In this document: positions 18,300 to 28,226 of the stretch, piece after piece
Numbering within the stretch: position 1 is the first letter of the stretch
Layout: each line of letters starts with the position of its first letter
Source: an uncultured Bacteroides sp.
GTDB taxonomy: Bacteria; Bacteroidota; Bacteroidia; Bacteroidales; Bacteroidaceae
NCBI GenBank assembly: GCA_944319875.1
Contig: CALUFR010000114.1
Location: 1-60,435, forward strand
DNA: 60,435 bases
Direction: 5' to 3'
Notes under the pieces: generated by a model
What the model was told of the DNA's origin: nothing
The model's database searches: none
The model's input: only the letters and a program-made list of their open reading frames with translations
Translations under genes and position numbers: made by a program

Positions 18300-18959
18300 A
18301 TGAGACATATTCAGATTTCTAAATTCAGTTCTCGAGTCAAGAAAGCCTGTCTTGCGTTGCCCTTGGTCGCCTTGCTCTTCGTTTCGTGCGAAGAGGTGCA
18401 GGAGGCCGGCAGGTATGACAACTGGCAGGCCCGCAACGAGGTCTTCATGGATTCGCTTGCGCGCGAACTTAACGCGCTTGTGGTGACGGAGGAAGATGCG
18501 GACCGCATGCAGGTTGGCGAACTTTTCCGCATCAAGGACGAACAGGCTTCCACGACCGACCAGGATGTCTATGTATATGCCAAGAAGATTGTGGCCAACC
18601 CGGAAGGACAGCGTCCTCTCTATACGGAAACGGTGTCGGTGTATTATTATGGGACACTGATTAACGGCGACAGGTTCGATGGAACTTTTGAAGGATATTC
18701 CGCCCTTGACCAAGAGATACCTTCACCCCCGGATAAGGTTGCGACAGAGTTCGACTGGACGGCTGATTTTGCCATTGATGACTCTGGCCTGCGCACGGGA
18801 TGGAAGACAGCCCTCCAGTTGATGAAGACAGGCGAGCGCTGGATAGTCTATCTGCCCTATCAGTCCGGATACGGCGCCGAAGGGGGTGGAAGCATACCCG
18901 GTTATTCCGTTTTGGCGTTCGACATCATTCTCGACGCTATCGTGGCGGAGGAGGATTGA
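18300..18959 (+). CDS. FKBP-type peptidyl-prolyl isomerase, lipoprotein
   Basis: A 219-residue lipoprotein. The signal ends in the lipobox LLFVSC with Cys near residue 30. The FKBP fold is seen in VSVYYYGTLINGDRFDGTFEG and the C-terminal LMKTGERWIVYLPYQSGYGAEGGGSIPGYSVLAFDIIL, matching the family's V.Y.G.L..G..FD and G......IP..YG......IP....L.F. patterns. It probably assists periplasmic folding. It follows glyS by 32 bases and likely shares its transcript. An alternative in-frame ATG is at 18285. Confidence 0.87.
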   Translation: MRHIQISKFSSRVKKACLALPLVALLFVSCEEVQEAGRYDNWQARNEVFMDSLARELNALVVTEEDADRMQVGELFRIKDEQASTTDQDVYVYAKKIVANPEGQRPLYTETVSVYYYGTLINGDRFDGTFEGYSALDQEIPSPPDKVATEFDWTADFAIDDSGLRTGWKTALQLMKTGERWIVYLPYQSGYGAEGGGSIPGYSVLAFDIILDAIVAEED

Positions 18960-18990
18960 CTTCTGGCCGTTATGCCGGCTTTGGGGCGCC

Positions 18991-21900
18991 TCAGGCAAGA
19001 GTATCCCGTGTGTCACCGGGCTGCTTCATCTGTTTCTTGTATTGGGTAGGCGTCTTGCCTGTGTATTGCTTGAAAGCCGTGCTGAAATAGGACGAGGTGG
19101 CAAATCCCACTTGTTCGGCAATCTCGGAGAAAGACAGGCTGGTGGTGTCCATCAGGCGGATGGCCTGTTCAAGCCGGAATTTGTTGATGTATTCATTGGC
19201 GCTGATGTCGGTCAGCGCCTTTAATTTATTGTAGAGTGAAGCGCGGCTCATATTTATTCCCCGGCAGAGAGTGGCGATGTCGAGTTGGCTGTTGCTCAGA
19301 TTGTCCAGAATGATCTGGTTGAGCTTTGACAGGAACGCTTCGTCTGCCTGGCTGATGGTTGTTTCCTTCGGTATAGGCACGGGGCCGGCCTGCATATAGC
19401 GCCTGCGCATGTTTTCTCTGTCCCGCAGACGATTGCGGATCAGCTCCAGCAATGTGTCTTCTTCGAAGGGCTTTGCCAGATAGGCATCGGCTCCGCTTTT
19501 GTAGCCTTCCTGTTGACTTTTCTCATCGTCGCGTGCGGTGAGCAGGATGAGGGGGATATGGCTGATGTTGATGTCCTCCTTGATGTGCTGACAGAGTTGA
19601 TAGCCGTTCATGCGCGGCATCATGACGTCACTGATGATAAGGTCGGGCAGGTACTTGCGGGTCAGCCTCAGGGCTTCTTCTCCGTCGGTGGCCGTAATGA
19701 CTTGTTTGAAGTGCTCTTCAAGTATCTTTTTCATGAACTCAATCATTTCGGGATGGTCATCGGCTACCAGTATCTTGTAGGCTGAGGTGTCGAGACCTGT
19801 CGCATCGGAGCTGTCTTGTTCGATGCCTTCGTCGGCAATCAGTTCGTTGAGGTAGGCTTTGGGCGGGCTGGTGATTTCTTCGCATGCCTGTTTAAGAGGC
19901 AATTCGAAGTAGAAAGTGGCACCGGCGTCTGCGTTGTTGTAGGCACCGATGATTCCTTGGTGCTGTTCCACCAGTATCTTGGAGTAGGATAGTCCGATGC
20001 CTGTGCCGTTCTGTTCGCCTTCGGCCTGATAGAAACGTTTGAATAGGTGATTCATGTTGACTCGTTTGAGACCGCATCCTTGGTCTGAGATAGAGATGCG
20101 GACCTTGTCGTTGCCGGAGAGCTGGGTGGTAACGGTGATGCTCGTGTGCTGCGGACTGTGTTTCAAGGCATTCACCAGCAGGTTGCTCAATACGATTTCA
20201 CATTTGTCTTTGTCGAAGCTTACTTCCTTTATGGCAGGATCGGGGCGATAGTTTATGTGTACCTGTCCGGCCTCACCTTCACTGATAAAGTCCTGCAACA
20301 CCTGTTCCACCCAAGCGTTGAGCGGATAGGGCTGCAAGTGTAGTTTGCTTTCGCCTACTTCCATCTTGCGGACGTCGAGCACCATGTTGATGAGAGCTTT
20401 CATGCGTTGGGACTGGCGATAGATGGCTTTCAGGGGCAAGTATTGTTCATTGTCGGGACCGATGGCCTTCAGAATTCTTTTCAGCGGTGCATGAATCAGC
20501 GTTAGTGGAGTGCGCAATTCATGACTGATGTTGATGAGGAAACGGACTTTTTCTTCGTACACGTGCTGTTCGTGTTCCTTCAGCGCCCATTTCAGTTCAC
20601 GATCTTTTTTCCTCAATGTCCGTCTGAATACCTCATACAACAAGGTAACGGCCAGGAGGGTGCAAATCGTGGTGAACCACCAAGTCTGATACCAAGGGGG
20701 CAGGATGGTGAGTGTAAGCAGCTGTCGGTCCGGAATCCAACTGCCGTCTTTGGCCGTACACGAAGCCATGATGCGGTAAGTGCCCGGCAGTTGGGTGCGC
20801 ATCACCAGTTCCGGCTGATAGCTTTCTGTATAGTCGTCGTCAAGGCCCTCTATGCGGTAACGATACAACTTCCTCCGGAAGATGTCTTCTTCTTTGGTCA
20901 TAATCTGAATGACCACATTGCTGTTTCTTGCCACGGACAGTTCATCTTGGCTTTTAGCCAGTCGGTTATTGATGGACGTTCCGTTGAGAATAATGTCCGA
21001 GAGTTTGATTTCAGGATAGCCGGTTACGTCGGTTTTTTGGTCGTTGGCTATGTAAAGCAGTCCTTCCACTCCTCCCATGTAGACTCCCTGTCCGTCGATA
21101 ACCAGTTGGGCGCGCGGGATGTATTCGTTGGGCATAACTCCGTCGGACTCGCCGTAAATGGTAAAACGTTCTTTATTTATCGAATAGGAGAACAACATGT
21201 TTTCAGCGCCAATCCAAATCTCGTCGGGCGTGCGGCATGCGATGGACGAAATGTCTGTAAAGAGGCTTGTCGGTACACTTGCACTCTGTCCGGTGGCGGG
21301 AATGAAATAGGTTAGCCCTTGGTTGGTTCCGATCCAGAAACGGCTTTTCCGGTCGTAGGCCACTGTATTGATGGTGGCGTCTTTGGGAGAAGTGTACAGC
21401 GTTTTCAGGCGTTGGGTGATGTGGTGCATTTCATAAATCCGCTTGGAGTCGAACAGGTATGTGCGATCCTTTTCACTGAAAATAGCCTGCAAGCTACCCC
21501 AGTTGACCGGATTGTCTTTCTCCTCGATCGCGATGCTGAACGTGCGGCGGGCAACGTTGTAGATATATACGTGGTTGCTGAGCAGCAGGATGGTGTTAGG
21601 CGTATTCCGGTGCAGGTAGACTGAATAGCCATGTTGCGAGATGGTTTGCGTCGTGTTTTCATCAATGACGTCGAACGGAGTCTTTTCACCTGTCCGGGTG
21701 TCGAATACGAACAGACCTTCAGCGAAGGCAGACATCAACAGTTTGCCCGGAGTGAATTCGCAGATGGAGGTAATCTTATCCTCCTGAGTGCTGGGGTAGT
21801 GGGTGAAAGTTTCTGTGGTCGGATTGAAACGGTTGATGCCTCCTCCGTCGGTTCCCACCCAGATGCATTTGGGACTCTCCTGATACAGGCTGATGATAAT

Positions 21901-22950
21901 GTTGTGACTCGGCCCCCAGGAGAGTCCGAAGGGAACGTCGGTATAGGTCTTCATGCGAACTTCACGCATGCTGATGAGCCCGTTGTAGACACCGCCGATC
22001 CAGACATTTTGGTACAGGTCTCTGTACAGGCAGTTGATGGAATTGGTGGGCAGAGAGTATAGTTTGTCGCCCGGCACATGTTTTAGGTGGGAGAAAGCAT
22101 GGGTTTCCGGATTGAGAATGTTGATTCCTCCTCCATCGGTACCAAACCATATCTGACCTTCTTTTTCGATGATGCAGAGGACGATGTCGTGGCTGAGTTC
22201 CGAATTCTGGGTGGTATATTCCGCTATTTTTTCCCCGTTGGGAGCAAAGCAGAGCACACCTTGGTTGTAAGGAGCAATCCAAATGCGTTGTCGGGAGTCA
22301 ATGAACATGTCTGAAATTTCCTTTCCGCATTTGAAGGGGGCTTCACTTATTCTTCCGCTCTCCAAATTAATGGCATGGATGCCTTCCCATCGGCTACAGC
22401 ACAAGAGCCACTTCCCTTGGGAAACAGCTATGCGGATAATCTCGAATCGTTTTCGGGGACTCAACTCATAAAGGATGCTGAGCTTACCGGTACGCAGGTC
22501 GTAAGAGTAGACTCTGTTGGCGCCGCCTAATAGCAACAGATCCTCCCATTGGCAGATGGAATAGGCGATACAAGGCTTTCCGTCTTGAGTCTTCAGAGGG
22601 AGGAAGTTGTTGTTGCGGTAGTCGTAGCGGGCGACTCCCATGTCGGTCAGTATCCATAAGTGCTGGGCGGAATCTTCGAGAATTTGGTATATGTAGTTGC
22701 CGGGCAGGGAGGTTGAGTCACCGGGCTGGTGGAGGTATCTTTTTTGTTCATGACCGTCAAATCGTCCCAGACCGAATTTAGTGCCTGTCCAGACAAATCC
22801 CTGGTTGTCAGAAGATATACAGTTTAAAGTGGTCGGAAGCCCTGTGTTCAGCAGGATTTGTTTGTATAGATAGTGTTTCCCATATACATTGGCAGAGGTC
22901 AGCTGTTGTATAATGAGGACTGCTAAAGTATAGATTAAAAGGCGTTTCAT
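18991..22950 (-). CDS. Hybrid two-component system sensor/regulator (HTCS) with AraC output
   Basis: A single-chain glycan sensor and transcription factor, about 1319 residues. In order: signal peptide (MKRLLIYTLAVLIIQQ), periplasmic two-bladed-propeller Reg_prop repeats (GLPTTLNCISSDNQGFVWTGT...; several IWIGT-like motifs), a Y_Y_Y domain (YRYRIEGLDDDY), one membrane helix (WWFTTICTLLAVTLLYEVF), HisKA (FLINISHELRTPL), HATPase (LLVNALKHS, GTGIGLSYSK), a receiver (DLIISDVMMPRMNGYQ, phospho-Asp) and a C-terminal AraC helix-turn-helix (INMSRASLYNKLKALT...FATSSYFSTAFKQYTG). The start at 22950 places the signal peptide at the N-terminus; 22959 is an alternative. It diverges from the SusC gene at 23354 and presumably controls it. 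Confidence 0.95.
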   Translation of the reverse strand: MKRLLIYTLAVLIIQQLTSANVYGKHYLYKQILLNTGLPTTLNCISSDNQGFVWTGTKFGLGRFDGHEQKRYLHQPGDSTSLPGNYIYQILEDSAQHLWILTDMGVARYDYRNNNFLPLKTQDGKPCIAYSICQWEDLLLLGGANRVYSYDLRTGKLSILYELSPRKRFEIIRIAVSQGKWLLCCSRWEGIHAINLESGRISEAPFKCGKEISDMFIDSRQRIWIAPYNQGVLCFAPNGEKIAEYTTQNSELSHDIVLCIIEKEGQIWFGTDGGGINILNPETHAFSHLKHVPGDKLYSLPTNSINCLYRDLYQNVWIGGVYNGLISMREVRMKTYTDVPFGLSWGPSHNIIISLYQESPKCIWVGTDGGGINRFNPTTETFTHYPSTQEDKITSICEFTPGKLLMSAFAEGLFVFDTRTGEKTPFDVIDENTTQTISQHGYSVYLHRNTPNTILLLSNHVYIYNVARRTFSIAIEEKDNPVNWGSLQAIFSEKDRTYLFDSKRIYEMHHITQRLKTLYTSPKDATINTVAYDRKSRFWIGTNQGLTYFIPATGQSASVPTSLFTDISSIACRTPDEIWIGAENMLFSYSINKERFTIYGESDGVMPNEYIPRAQLVIDGQGVYMGGVEGLLYIANDQKTDVTGYPEIKLSDIILNGTSINNRLAKSQDELSVARNSNVVIQIMTKEEDIFRRKLYRYRIEGLDDDYTESYQPELVMRTQLPGTYRIMASCTAKDGSWIPDRQLLTLTILPPWYQTWWFTTICTLLAVTLLYEVFRRTLRKKDRELKWALKEHEQHVYEEKVRFLINISHELRTPLTLIHAPLKRILKAIGPDNEQYLPLKAIYRQSQRMKALINMVLDVRKMEVGESKLHLQPYPLNAWVEQVLQDFISEGEAGQVHINYRPDPAIKEVSFDKDKCEIVLSNLLVNALKHSPQHTSITVTTQLSGNDKVRISISDQGCGLKRVNMNHLFKRFYQAEGEQNGTGIGLSYSKILVEQHQGIIGAYNNADAGATFYFELPLKQACEEITSPPKAYLNELIADEGIEQDSSDATGLDTSAYKILVADDHPEMIEFMKKILEEHFKQVITATDGEEALRLTRKYLPDLIISDVMMPRMNGYQLCQHIKEDINISHIPLILLTARDDEKSQQEGYKSGADAYLAKPFEEDTLLELIRNRLRDRENMRRRYMQAGPVPIPKETTISQADEAFLSKLNQIILDNLSNSQLDIATLCRGINMSRASLYNKLKALTDISANEYINKFRLEQAIRLMDTTSLSFSEIAEQVGFATSSYFSTAFKQYTGKTPTQYKKQMKQPGDTRDTLA

Positions 22951-23042
22951 AAAAATCATTCTTTTCTTGTTAGTGAAAAGGTGCCCTTTGTCTCTCTCTC
23001 TTCTTTTCAGTGCTTTAGGGCGATCCGATTTGTTTTCCAAGG

Positions 23043-23050
23043 CAAAGATA
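23043..23050 (-). promoter_or_regulatory. TATCTTTG -7 element for the HTCS gene
   Basis: The minus strand reads TATCTTTGCC, matching TAnnTTTG, about 90 bases upstream of the HTCS start. This supports a start near 22950 rather than the frame's outer limit. Confidence 0.5.
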
Positions 23051-23246
23051 ACATCTCCTCTTTAAAAAGGCGTAGGTTTTGCGATGTTTTTTCATGAATG
23101 TGAGGTGAAAATTAGTGATTGAGGAAGAATCACGTGATTTTAAGAGATGTCTATCGGTTTTTTTACAGATGATTAGAAATGCGGTGATTAGCTGTATTTA
23201 AAAAACAAATAGTGTTTTTTGAAAAGAGATGTTGAGCGCCTCCTCT

Positions 23247-23254
23247 TATTTTTG
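23247..23254 (+). promoter_or_regulatory. Possible TATTTTTG -7 element for the SusC/SusD pair
   Basis: TATTTTTG lies about 100 bases before the SusC ATG. A TTTG occurs 25 bases further upstream, a looser spacing than the usual 19. HTCS-controlled genes often have a poor core promoter, so confidence is modest. Confidence 0.4.
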
Positions 23255-23353
23255 TGGTGCTTCTGGCTTGTAATGGTTTTGAAAACCGGAGGTCAGAATA
23301 AAGGTTATGAGAAAAAGACATGGAATAGATTGTTAAACTTAATTTTTTACTGT

Positions 23354-26300
23354 ATGAAAAAAGGAAAAAAGAAATTTCTCCGGGCAATACCATTGGCAGT
23401 GGGATTGCTTTGTGCAGGAGGGAATGTTTTCGCATCTTCTTCTGCATTCGCTTCGTATGAATATTCCGTCGATCAGCAGGCGCACCGTGTGACCGGTGTC
23501 GTGAAGGATGCCAGTGGCGAGCCGCTGATTGGCGTTAATGTTGTGGAGAAAGGAAACAGCCAGAATGGTTCTATCACCGACGTGAACGGGCAGTTCGAAC
23601 TGAATGTCGCTCCCGAGGCTGTGCTGGTATGTTCCTATATCGGATATAAGACCGTGGAAGTGCCTGTGGGCGGACAGCGAAACGTGACCGTGACCCTGCA
23701 TGAGGACAGCGAGGCGCTGGACGAAGTGGTCGTAATAGGCTATGGCGCCGTCCGCAAGGCCGATCTGGCCGGCTCGGTGGCCGTGATGGGCAGTAAGCAG
23801 TTCGAGGATCAGCCCGTGACGCGCATTGAGGACGCGCTGCAGGGACGCATGGCGGGCATCTCGGTGATGTCCAGCGGCGTGCCGGGCGGTGACATGAAGA
23901 TACGCGTGCGTGGCGCCAGCTCCATCAACAAGTCCAACGACCCGCTTTATGTGGTGGACGGCATCGTGAGAACCAGCGGCCTGGAGGGCATCAACCCCGA
24001 GGATATTCAGAGCATACAGGTGCTGAAGGACGCTTCGTCTACGGCCATCTACGGATCGCGTGGCGCCAACGGCGTGGTGCTGGTGACGACCAAGACGGGC
24101 CGGGCGGGCCGGACGCAGGTGGTGGTGGACGCGGCAGTGGGCATCTCCAACGCATATCACATCCCCGAGGTGATGGGCACAAGGGAGTACGCGCAGGCGC
24201 TAGTGGACCATCAAGGAATTGCTCCCTCGACGCTCTCCGGCTACCTCGACGGGAGCAATCCCGGCATTGACTGGACGGACCGCCTGCTGCGAACGGGCGT
24301 GACGCAGAACTACAAGGTGGCGCTCTCCAAGGGGAACGAGGACACGCAGTTCTACGTCTCCGGAAACTACATGGACACGCGCGGAGTGATCACGCACACG
24401 GACTTCGAACGCTACTCGGTGAAGGCCAATGTACACTCCAGGCTCTACCCCTGGCTGGAGCTGACGGCGGACGTCAACCTCTCGCAGAGCAACGCCGCGG
24501 GAGCGGGCTTCAACCAGAACCAGAGCAACCCGCTGTGGGTGGGGCTGAACTACTCGCCCACGATGGAGATGTATGACGACGCGGGAAAGTTCAACAAGGA
24601 TCCGTATAACAACATTCAGAACAACCCCTACGGCATGCTGAGCGGAAACCTGAACGACCGCAAGCGCAGCGTGGTGAGCGGACACGTGGACCTGAAGTTC
24701 AACATCGCCCGGGGCCTGACCTTCACGACGACCAACGGCATGGACTACTCCGACCGAAAGGGCTACTCCTTCGCCACGACCCGCGTGGAGACGCAAAGCG
24801 CGATGGCGAACAGCGACAACTACAACCTGGTGCTGCAGACGACGAACAACCTGACGTACACGGGCAGCTGGCGGAGGCATCACCTGACGGCCACGGCCGT
24901 GTGGGAGGCTACGTCGGCCGAGAACCGACTGATGGGCATCGAGGGGGACAACCTCTCGGCGGAGCAGGTGGGATACTGGGACGTGAAGAACGCGCAGACG
25001 CGCGACGCATCGAACGCGTACAGCAAGTGGAACCTGCTGTCCGGCGTGGCGCGCGTGATGTACAACTTCGCGGACCGATACATGCTGACGGCCACTTTCC
25101 GCGCGGACGGCAGCTCGCGCTTCACGAACGACAAGTGGGGCTACTTCCCGTCCATCGCAGCCGCCTGGACCGCGACGAACGAGGACTTCCTGAAGGACGT
25201 GCGCGGCCTGAGCCTCCTGAAGCTGCGCGCCAGCTATGGCGTGATAGGCAATCAGGACATCGACCCTTACTCGACGCTGCTGCTGATGAACAGCACGGCC
25301 TTCAACTTCGGCACGGGCACCACCTACACCGGCTACTGGGGCAACGGGCTGGCCACGCCGGACCTGACGTGGGAGAAGGTGAAGCAACTGGACCTGGGGC
25401 TGGACCTGGGCTTCCTGGACGGGCGCCTGGAGCTGTCCGTGGACTACTTTGACAAGCGCACGAGCGACGCCCTGCTGCGGCGCACGGCGCCCAACTATGT
25501 GGGCGGGACGACCTACTGGGTGAACGCGGGCGAGGTGAGCAACCGCGGCGTGGACATCGCGCTGACGGCACGCATCCTGCAGGGCGACAACCTGCAGTGG
25601 ACGTCCACGCTGAACGGCAGCTATCTGAAGAACCGGGTGACGCGCCTGACGGCGGAGGAGCCGGTGATCTACGGCGCCAGTCCCTCGCCGGGCACGGTGG
25701 ATCCGGCCACGATCATCAAGGAGGGCGAGGCCATCGGCACCTTCTACGGCTACGCCTGGGCGGGACTGACGACGAACGAGAGCGGGCAGTACGTGGACGC
25801 CTACTACACGAAGGACGGCGACGTGACGACCACGCCTTCGGGCGAGGACAGGCGGGTGCTGGGATGCGCCAACCCGGACTTCACCTTGGGATGGAACAAC
25901 TCCATCACGTACAAGAACTGGGACTTCAACGTGTTCTTCAACGCGGCCTTCGGGGCGCAGCGGCTCAACCTGGTGGACTTCGCCATGAACTCCATGGTGG
26001 GCGCCTCGCGCTTCGTCACCGCGGCCGACCACTTTGAGAACGTGGGCGTCACGATGCCCACGATGGGCGCCACGAACAGCAACTATGGCAACTCGAGCAA
26101 GTGGCTGGAGGGCGCGGACTACCTGCGCTGCGAGAACATCAGCGTGGCCTACACCTTGCCGCGCAGCCGGACGAAGTTTGCCGACATCCGCTTCTCGCTG
26201 TCCGCGCAGAACCTCTTCACCCTCACGGGATACAAGGGCATCGACCCCGCCGGAGCTTCCTTCAGCGCCAGCAGCGTCGACGTGGACAACGGCATGGACA

Positions 26301-26356
26301 TGGGCGCTTATCCCAATCCGAGGACGTTCACGCTGGGCGTGAGAATGAGCTTTTGA
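23354..26356 (+). CDS. SusC/RagA family TonB-linked outer-membrane receptor
   Basis: A glycan-import barrel of 1000 residues. Signal peptide (AVGLLCAGGNVFA), CarboxypepD_reg-like domain (RVTGVVKDASGEPLIGVNV...GYKTVEV), the SusC linker EALDEVVVIGYG and the plug (MKIRVRGASSINKSNDPLYVVDGI...ASSTAIYGSRGANGVVLVTTK) precede the barrel, which ends PNPRTFTLGVRMSF. The start at 23354 is chosen over 23219 because it gives a normal signal peptide. The first roughly 350 bases have mixed codon use, while the rest is conspicuously rich in G/C-ending codons. SusD follows after a heptamer array. The substrate is unknown. Confidence 0.95.
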   Translation: MKKGKKKFLRAIPLAVGLLCAGGNVFASSSAFASYEYSVDQQAHRVTGVVKDASGEPLIGVNVVEKGNSQNGSITDVNGQFELNVAPEAVLVCSYIGYKTVEVPVGGQRNVTVTLHEDSEALDEVVVIGYGAVRKADLAGSVAVMGSKQFEDQPVTRIEDALQGRMAGISVMSSGVPGGDMKIRVRGASSINKSNDPLYVVDGIVRTSGLEGINPEDIQSIQVLKDASSTAIYGSRGANGVVLVTTKTGRAGRTQVVVDAAVGISNAYHIPEVMGTREYAQALVDHQGIAPSTLSGYLDGSNPGIDWTDRLLRTGVTQNYKVALSKGNEDTQFYVSGNYMDTRGVITHTDFERYSVKANVHSRLYPWLELTADVNLSQSNAAGAGFNQNQSNPLWVGLNYSPTMEMYDDAGKFNKDPYNNIQNNPYGMLSGNLNDRKRSVVSGHVDLKFNIARGLTFTTTNGMDYSDRKGYSFATTRVETQSAMANSDNYNLVLQTTNNLTYTGSWRRHHLTATAVWEATSAENRLMGIEGDNLSAEQVGYWDVKNAQTRDASNAYSKWNLLSGVARVMYNFADRYMLTATFRADGSSRFTNDKWGYFPSIAAAWTATNEDFLKDVRGLSLLKLRASYGVIGNQDIDPYSTLLLMNSTAFNFGTGTTYTGYWGNGLATPDLTWEKVKQLDLGLDLGFLDGRLELSVDYFDKRTSDALLRRTAPNYVGGTTYWVNAGEVSNRGVDIALTARILQGDNLQWTSTLNGSYLKNRVTRLTAEEPVIYGASPSPGTVDPATIIKEGEAIGTFYGYAWAGLTTNESGQYVDAYYTKDGDVTTTPSGEDRRVLGCANPDFTLGWNNSITYKNWDFNVFFNAAFGAQRLNLVDFAMNSMVGASRFVTAADHFENVGVTMPTMGATNSNYGNSSKWLEGADYLRCENISVAYTLPRSRTKFADIRFSLSAQNLFTLTGYKGIDPAGASFSASSVDVDNGMDMGAYPNPRTFTLGVRMSF

Positions 26357-26358
26357 GA

Positions 26359-26398
26359 ATTAACCATTAACCATTAACCATTAACCATTCACCATTAT
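26359..26398 (+). repeat. CCATTAA heptamer array abutting the SusD start codon
   Basis: Five units in 7-bp register (CCATTAA three times, CCATTCA, CCATTAT) fill the SusC-SusD gap, and the last unit supplies the A and T of the SusD ATG. The array has the same coding-strand orientation as those before five minus-strand genes downstream. Confidence 0.9.
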
Positions 26399-28073
26399 GA
26401 AACCAACCATACTATCCGGCTGCCTGCTGGCAACCGCATTGCTCGGGGCCTCGTGCAGCGACTTCCTGACGGAGGATCCCAAAGGAAAACTGACACCGCA
26501 GACGTTCTTCGTGTCGCAGGACGCGCTCAACGCCAGCGTCTACTCCCTCTACAAGCAGGTGAACGCCACGCAGGCGTTTACGAACATGATGTATCCGCAG
26601 TGGCAGGGCGACGACATGACGGCCAATCCCGGCTCGAACAAGCAGGCCGTGGCCGAGCTGGACGCCTTCAGCGCGAACAACAACAACAAGGGCGTGCAGG
26701 ACGCCTGGGCCAAGCACTACACGCTGGTGAAGGCGGCCAACCTGATACTGGACAACGCCGCCTCGACGCCCGTCAGCGAGGAGGAGGTGAACATCGCCCT
26801 GGGGCAGGCGCACTTCTGGCGCGCGTATGCCTACTATTACCTGGTGCGCCTCTTCGGGCCGCTGCCGCTGGTGACGTCGTCCGAGGAGCTGGGGAACGAC
26901 ATCCGCCTGTCGTCCGTGGAGGACGTCTACGCCCTGATCGTGAGCGACCTGACGGCGGCCGAGGGGATGCTGCCCACCGCTTACTCCACGGCGCCGCGCA
27001 ACCATGACGGGGTGGACGCTTACGTCACCCGTCAGGCGGTGCAAGCCACGCTGGCCGCCGTCTACATGTCCATGGCGGGCTATCCGCTGAACCGCGGCGC
27101 GGAGTACTACGCCATGGCGGCGGCGAAGGCCAAGGAGGTCATCGACCGCGAGGGCGAGTATGGCTTCTACCTGGACGCCGACTGGAGCCACGTCTACTCC
27201 ATGGGCCACAACTACAACAAGGAGACGGTGCTGGGCATCGACTATTCGCCCGTGGTGGACTGGGCGACGGACTCGCAGCTGTCTTCCTGCAACCGCTTCG
27301 AGAGTCTGGGCGAAGGCGGATGGGGCGACGCCTGGGGCGAGATCGCTTTCTGGAAACGCTATCCCGAAGGGCCGCGCAAGGACGCTGTCTATGCGCCGAA
27401 AATCACGCTGCAGAGCGGCACGACCATCACGGCCGCCTATGACTGGTGGGAGCTGGACGCCGAGGGACGGCCGCGCATCAGCGAGTATCACCCGATGTTC
27501 ACCATCTTCACCACGAACTGCGACCCGGCGAACGCCAGCGTCGAGCTGGCCCAGCCTTATGACTACCGGCAGCCCAACTACACGGGCATGTGCAACGGCC
27601 ATCGCCACCGCCTGATACGCTACTCCGAGGTGCTGCTGTGGTATGCCGAGAGCGCGGCCCGCTCGGGCGCCACAGACCTGAGCCTGGCGCGGCAGTGCCT
27701 GAAGCGCGTGCGCGAGCGTGCCGTCACCGATCCGGCGAACGTGACCCTGGCGGACGGCAGCGTGGTGGGCATCGACGCCATGACGGCCGAGCAGCTGGCC
27801 GAGGCTTGTTACATCGAACACGGCTGGGAGGTGGCCGGCTACTGGGTGGCGATGGTGACCCGCCGCTCCGACGAGTTCCGCATGAACGAGCTGAAGAAGA
27901 ACTTCGACTTCCGCGTGGCCAATCCGGGCACGGAAATCGTGCCGGGCATCACGGCGCGCGAGGGCGTGGCCGTGGTGCGCACCACCTGGGACGGCGACAA
28001 CAGCATCTACGTCCCCTATCCGAACACGGAGGTGGAGAAGAACCCGAATCTGGACAGGGGGTTGCTTCAATAG
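26397..28073 (+). CDS. SusD/RagB family surface glycan-binding lipoprotein
   Basis: A 558-residue partner of the preceding SusC, forming the lid over the barrel. Lipoprotein signal with lipobox LLGASC (Cys20), then SDFLTEDPKGKLTPQTFFVSQDAL, the SusD N-terminal signature. TPR-like helices follow (AHFWRAYAYYYLVRLFGPLPLV). The C-terminus has the RagB-type RLIRYSEVLLWYAESAARSG and CYIEHGWEVAGYW. Codon use is very GC-rich, like the barrel part of SusC. No enzyme gene follows, only two small membrane-protein genes, so the target glycan cannot be inferred. Confidence 0.94.
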   Translation: MKPTILSGCLLATALLGASCSDFLTEDPKGKLTPQTFFVSQDALNASVYSLYKQVNATQAFTNMMYPQWQGDDMTANPGSNKQAVAELDAFSANNNNKGVQDAWAKHYTLVKAANLILDNAASTPVSEEEVNIALGQAHFWRAYAYYYLVRLFGPLPLVTSSEELGNDIRLSSVEDVYALIVSDLTAAEGMLPTAYSTAPRNHDGVDAYVTRQAVQATLAAVYMSMAGYPLNRGAEYYAMAAAKAKEVIDREGEYGFYLDADWSHVYSMGHNYNKETVLGIDYSPVVDWATDSQLSSCNRFESLGEGGWGDAWGEIAFWKRYPEGPRKDAVYAPKITLQSGTTITAAYDWWELDAEGRPRISEYHPMFTIFTTNCDPANASVELAQPYDYRQPNYTGMCNGHRHRLIRYSEVLLWYAESAARSGATDLSLARQCLKRVRERAVTDPANVTLADGSVVGIDAMTAEQLAEACYIEHGWEVAGYWVAMVTRRSDEFRMNELKKNFDFRVANPGTEIVPGITAREGVAVVRTTWDGDNSIYVPYPNTEVEKNPNLDRGLLQ

Positions 28074-28179
28074 AAATCGGCGGACGCCTTGTCTGGCGTC
28101 GACTACCCCTATAAGAAGAAAGGCGGCGGGACGGCTGTTTGCTCCCGCAGCCTTTCTCTGTTTTTATCCCTTCGTTCGC

Positions 28180-28209
28180 TTGCCGTTTCACAAAATATGC
28201 CTATATTTG
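28180..28209 (+). promoter_or_regulatory. Consensus promoter TTG-N19-TATATTTG for the small membrane genes
   Basis: TTG at 28180-28182 and TATATTTG at 28202-28209 are spaced by exactly 19 bases, a full match to the Bacteroidota housekeeping promoter, 17 bases before the ATG at 28227. Confidence 0.75.
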
Positions 28210-28226
28210 CACATAATCTGACGAAT

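Noticed and set aside
24200-26032. 610-codon open frame antisense to the SusC barrel
   Set aside because: High GC and G/C-ending codons leave stops rare on the other strand. The translation is a low-complexity Arg/Val/His-rich shadow, while the plus strand is an obvious SusC.
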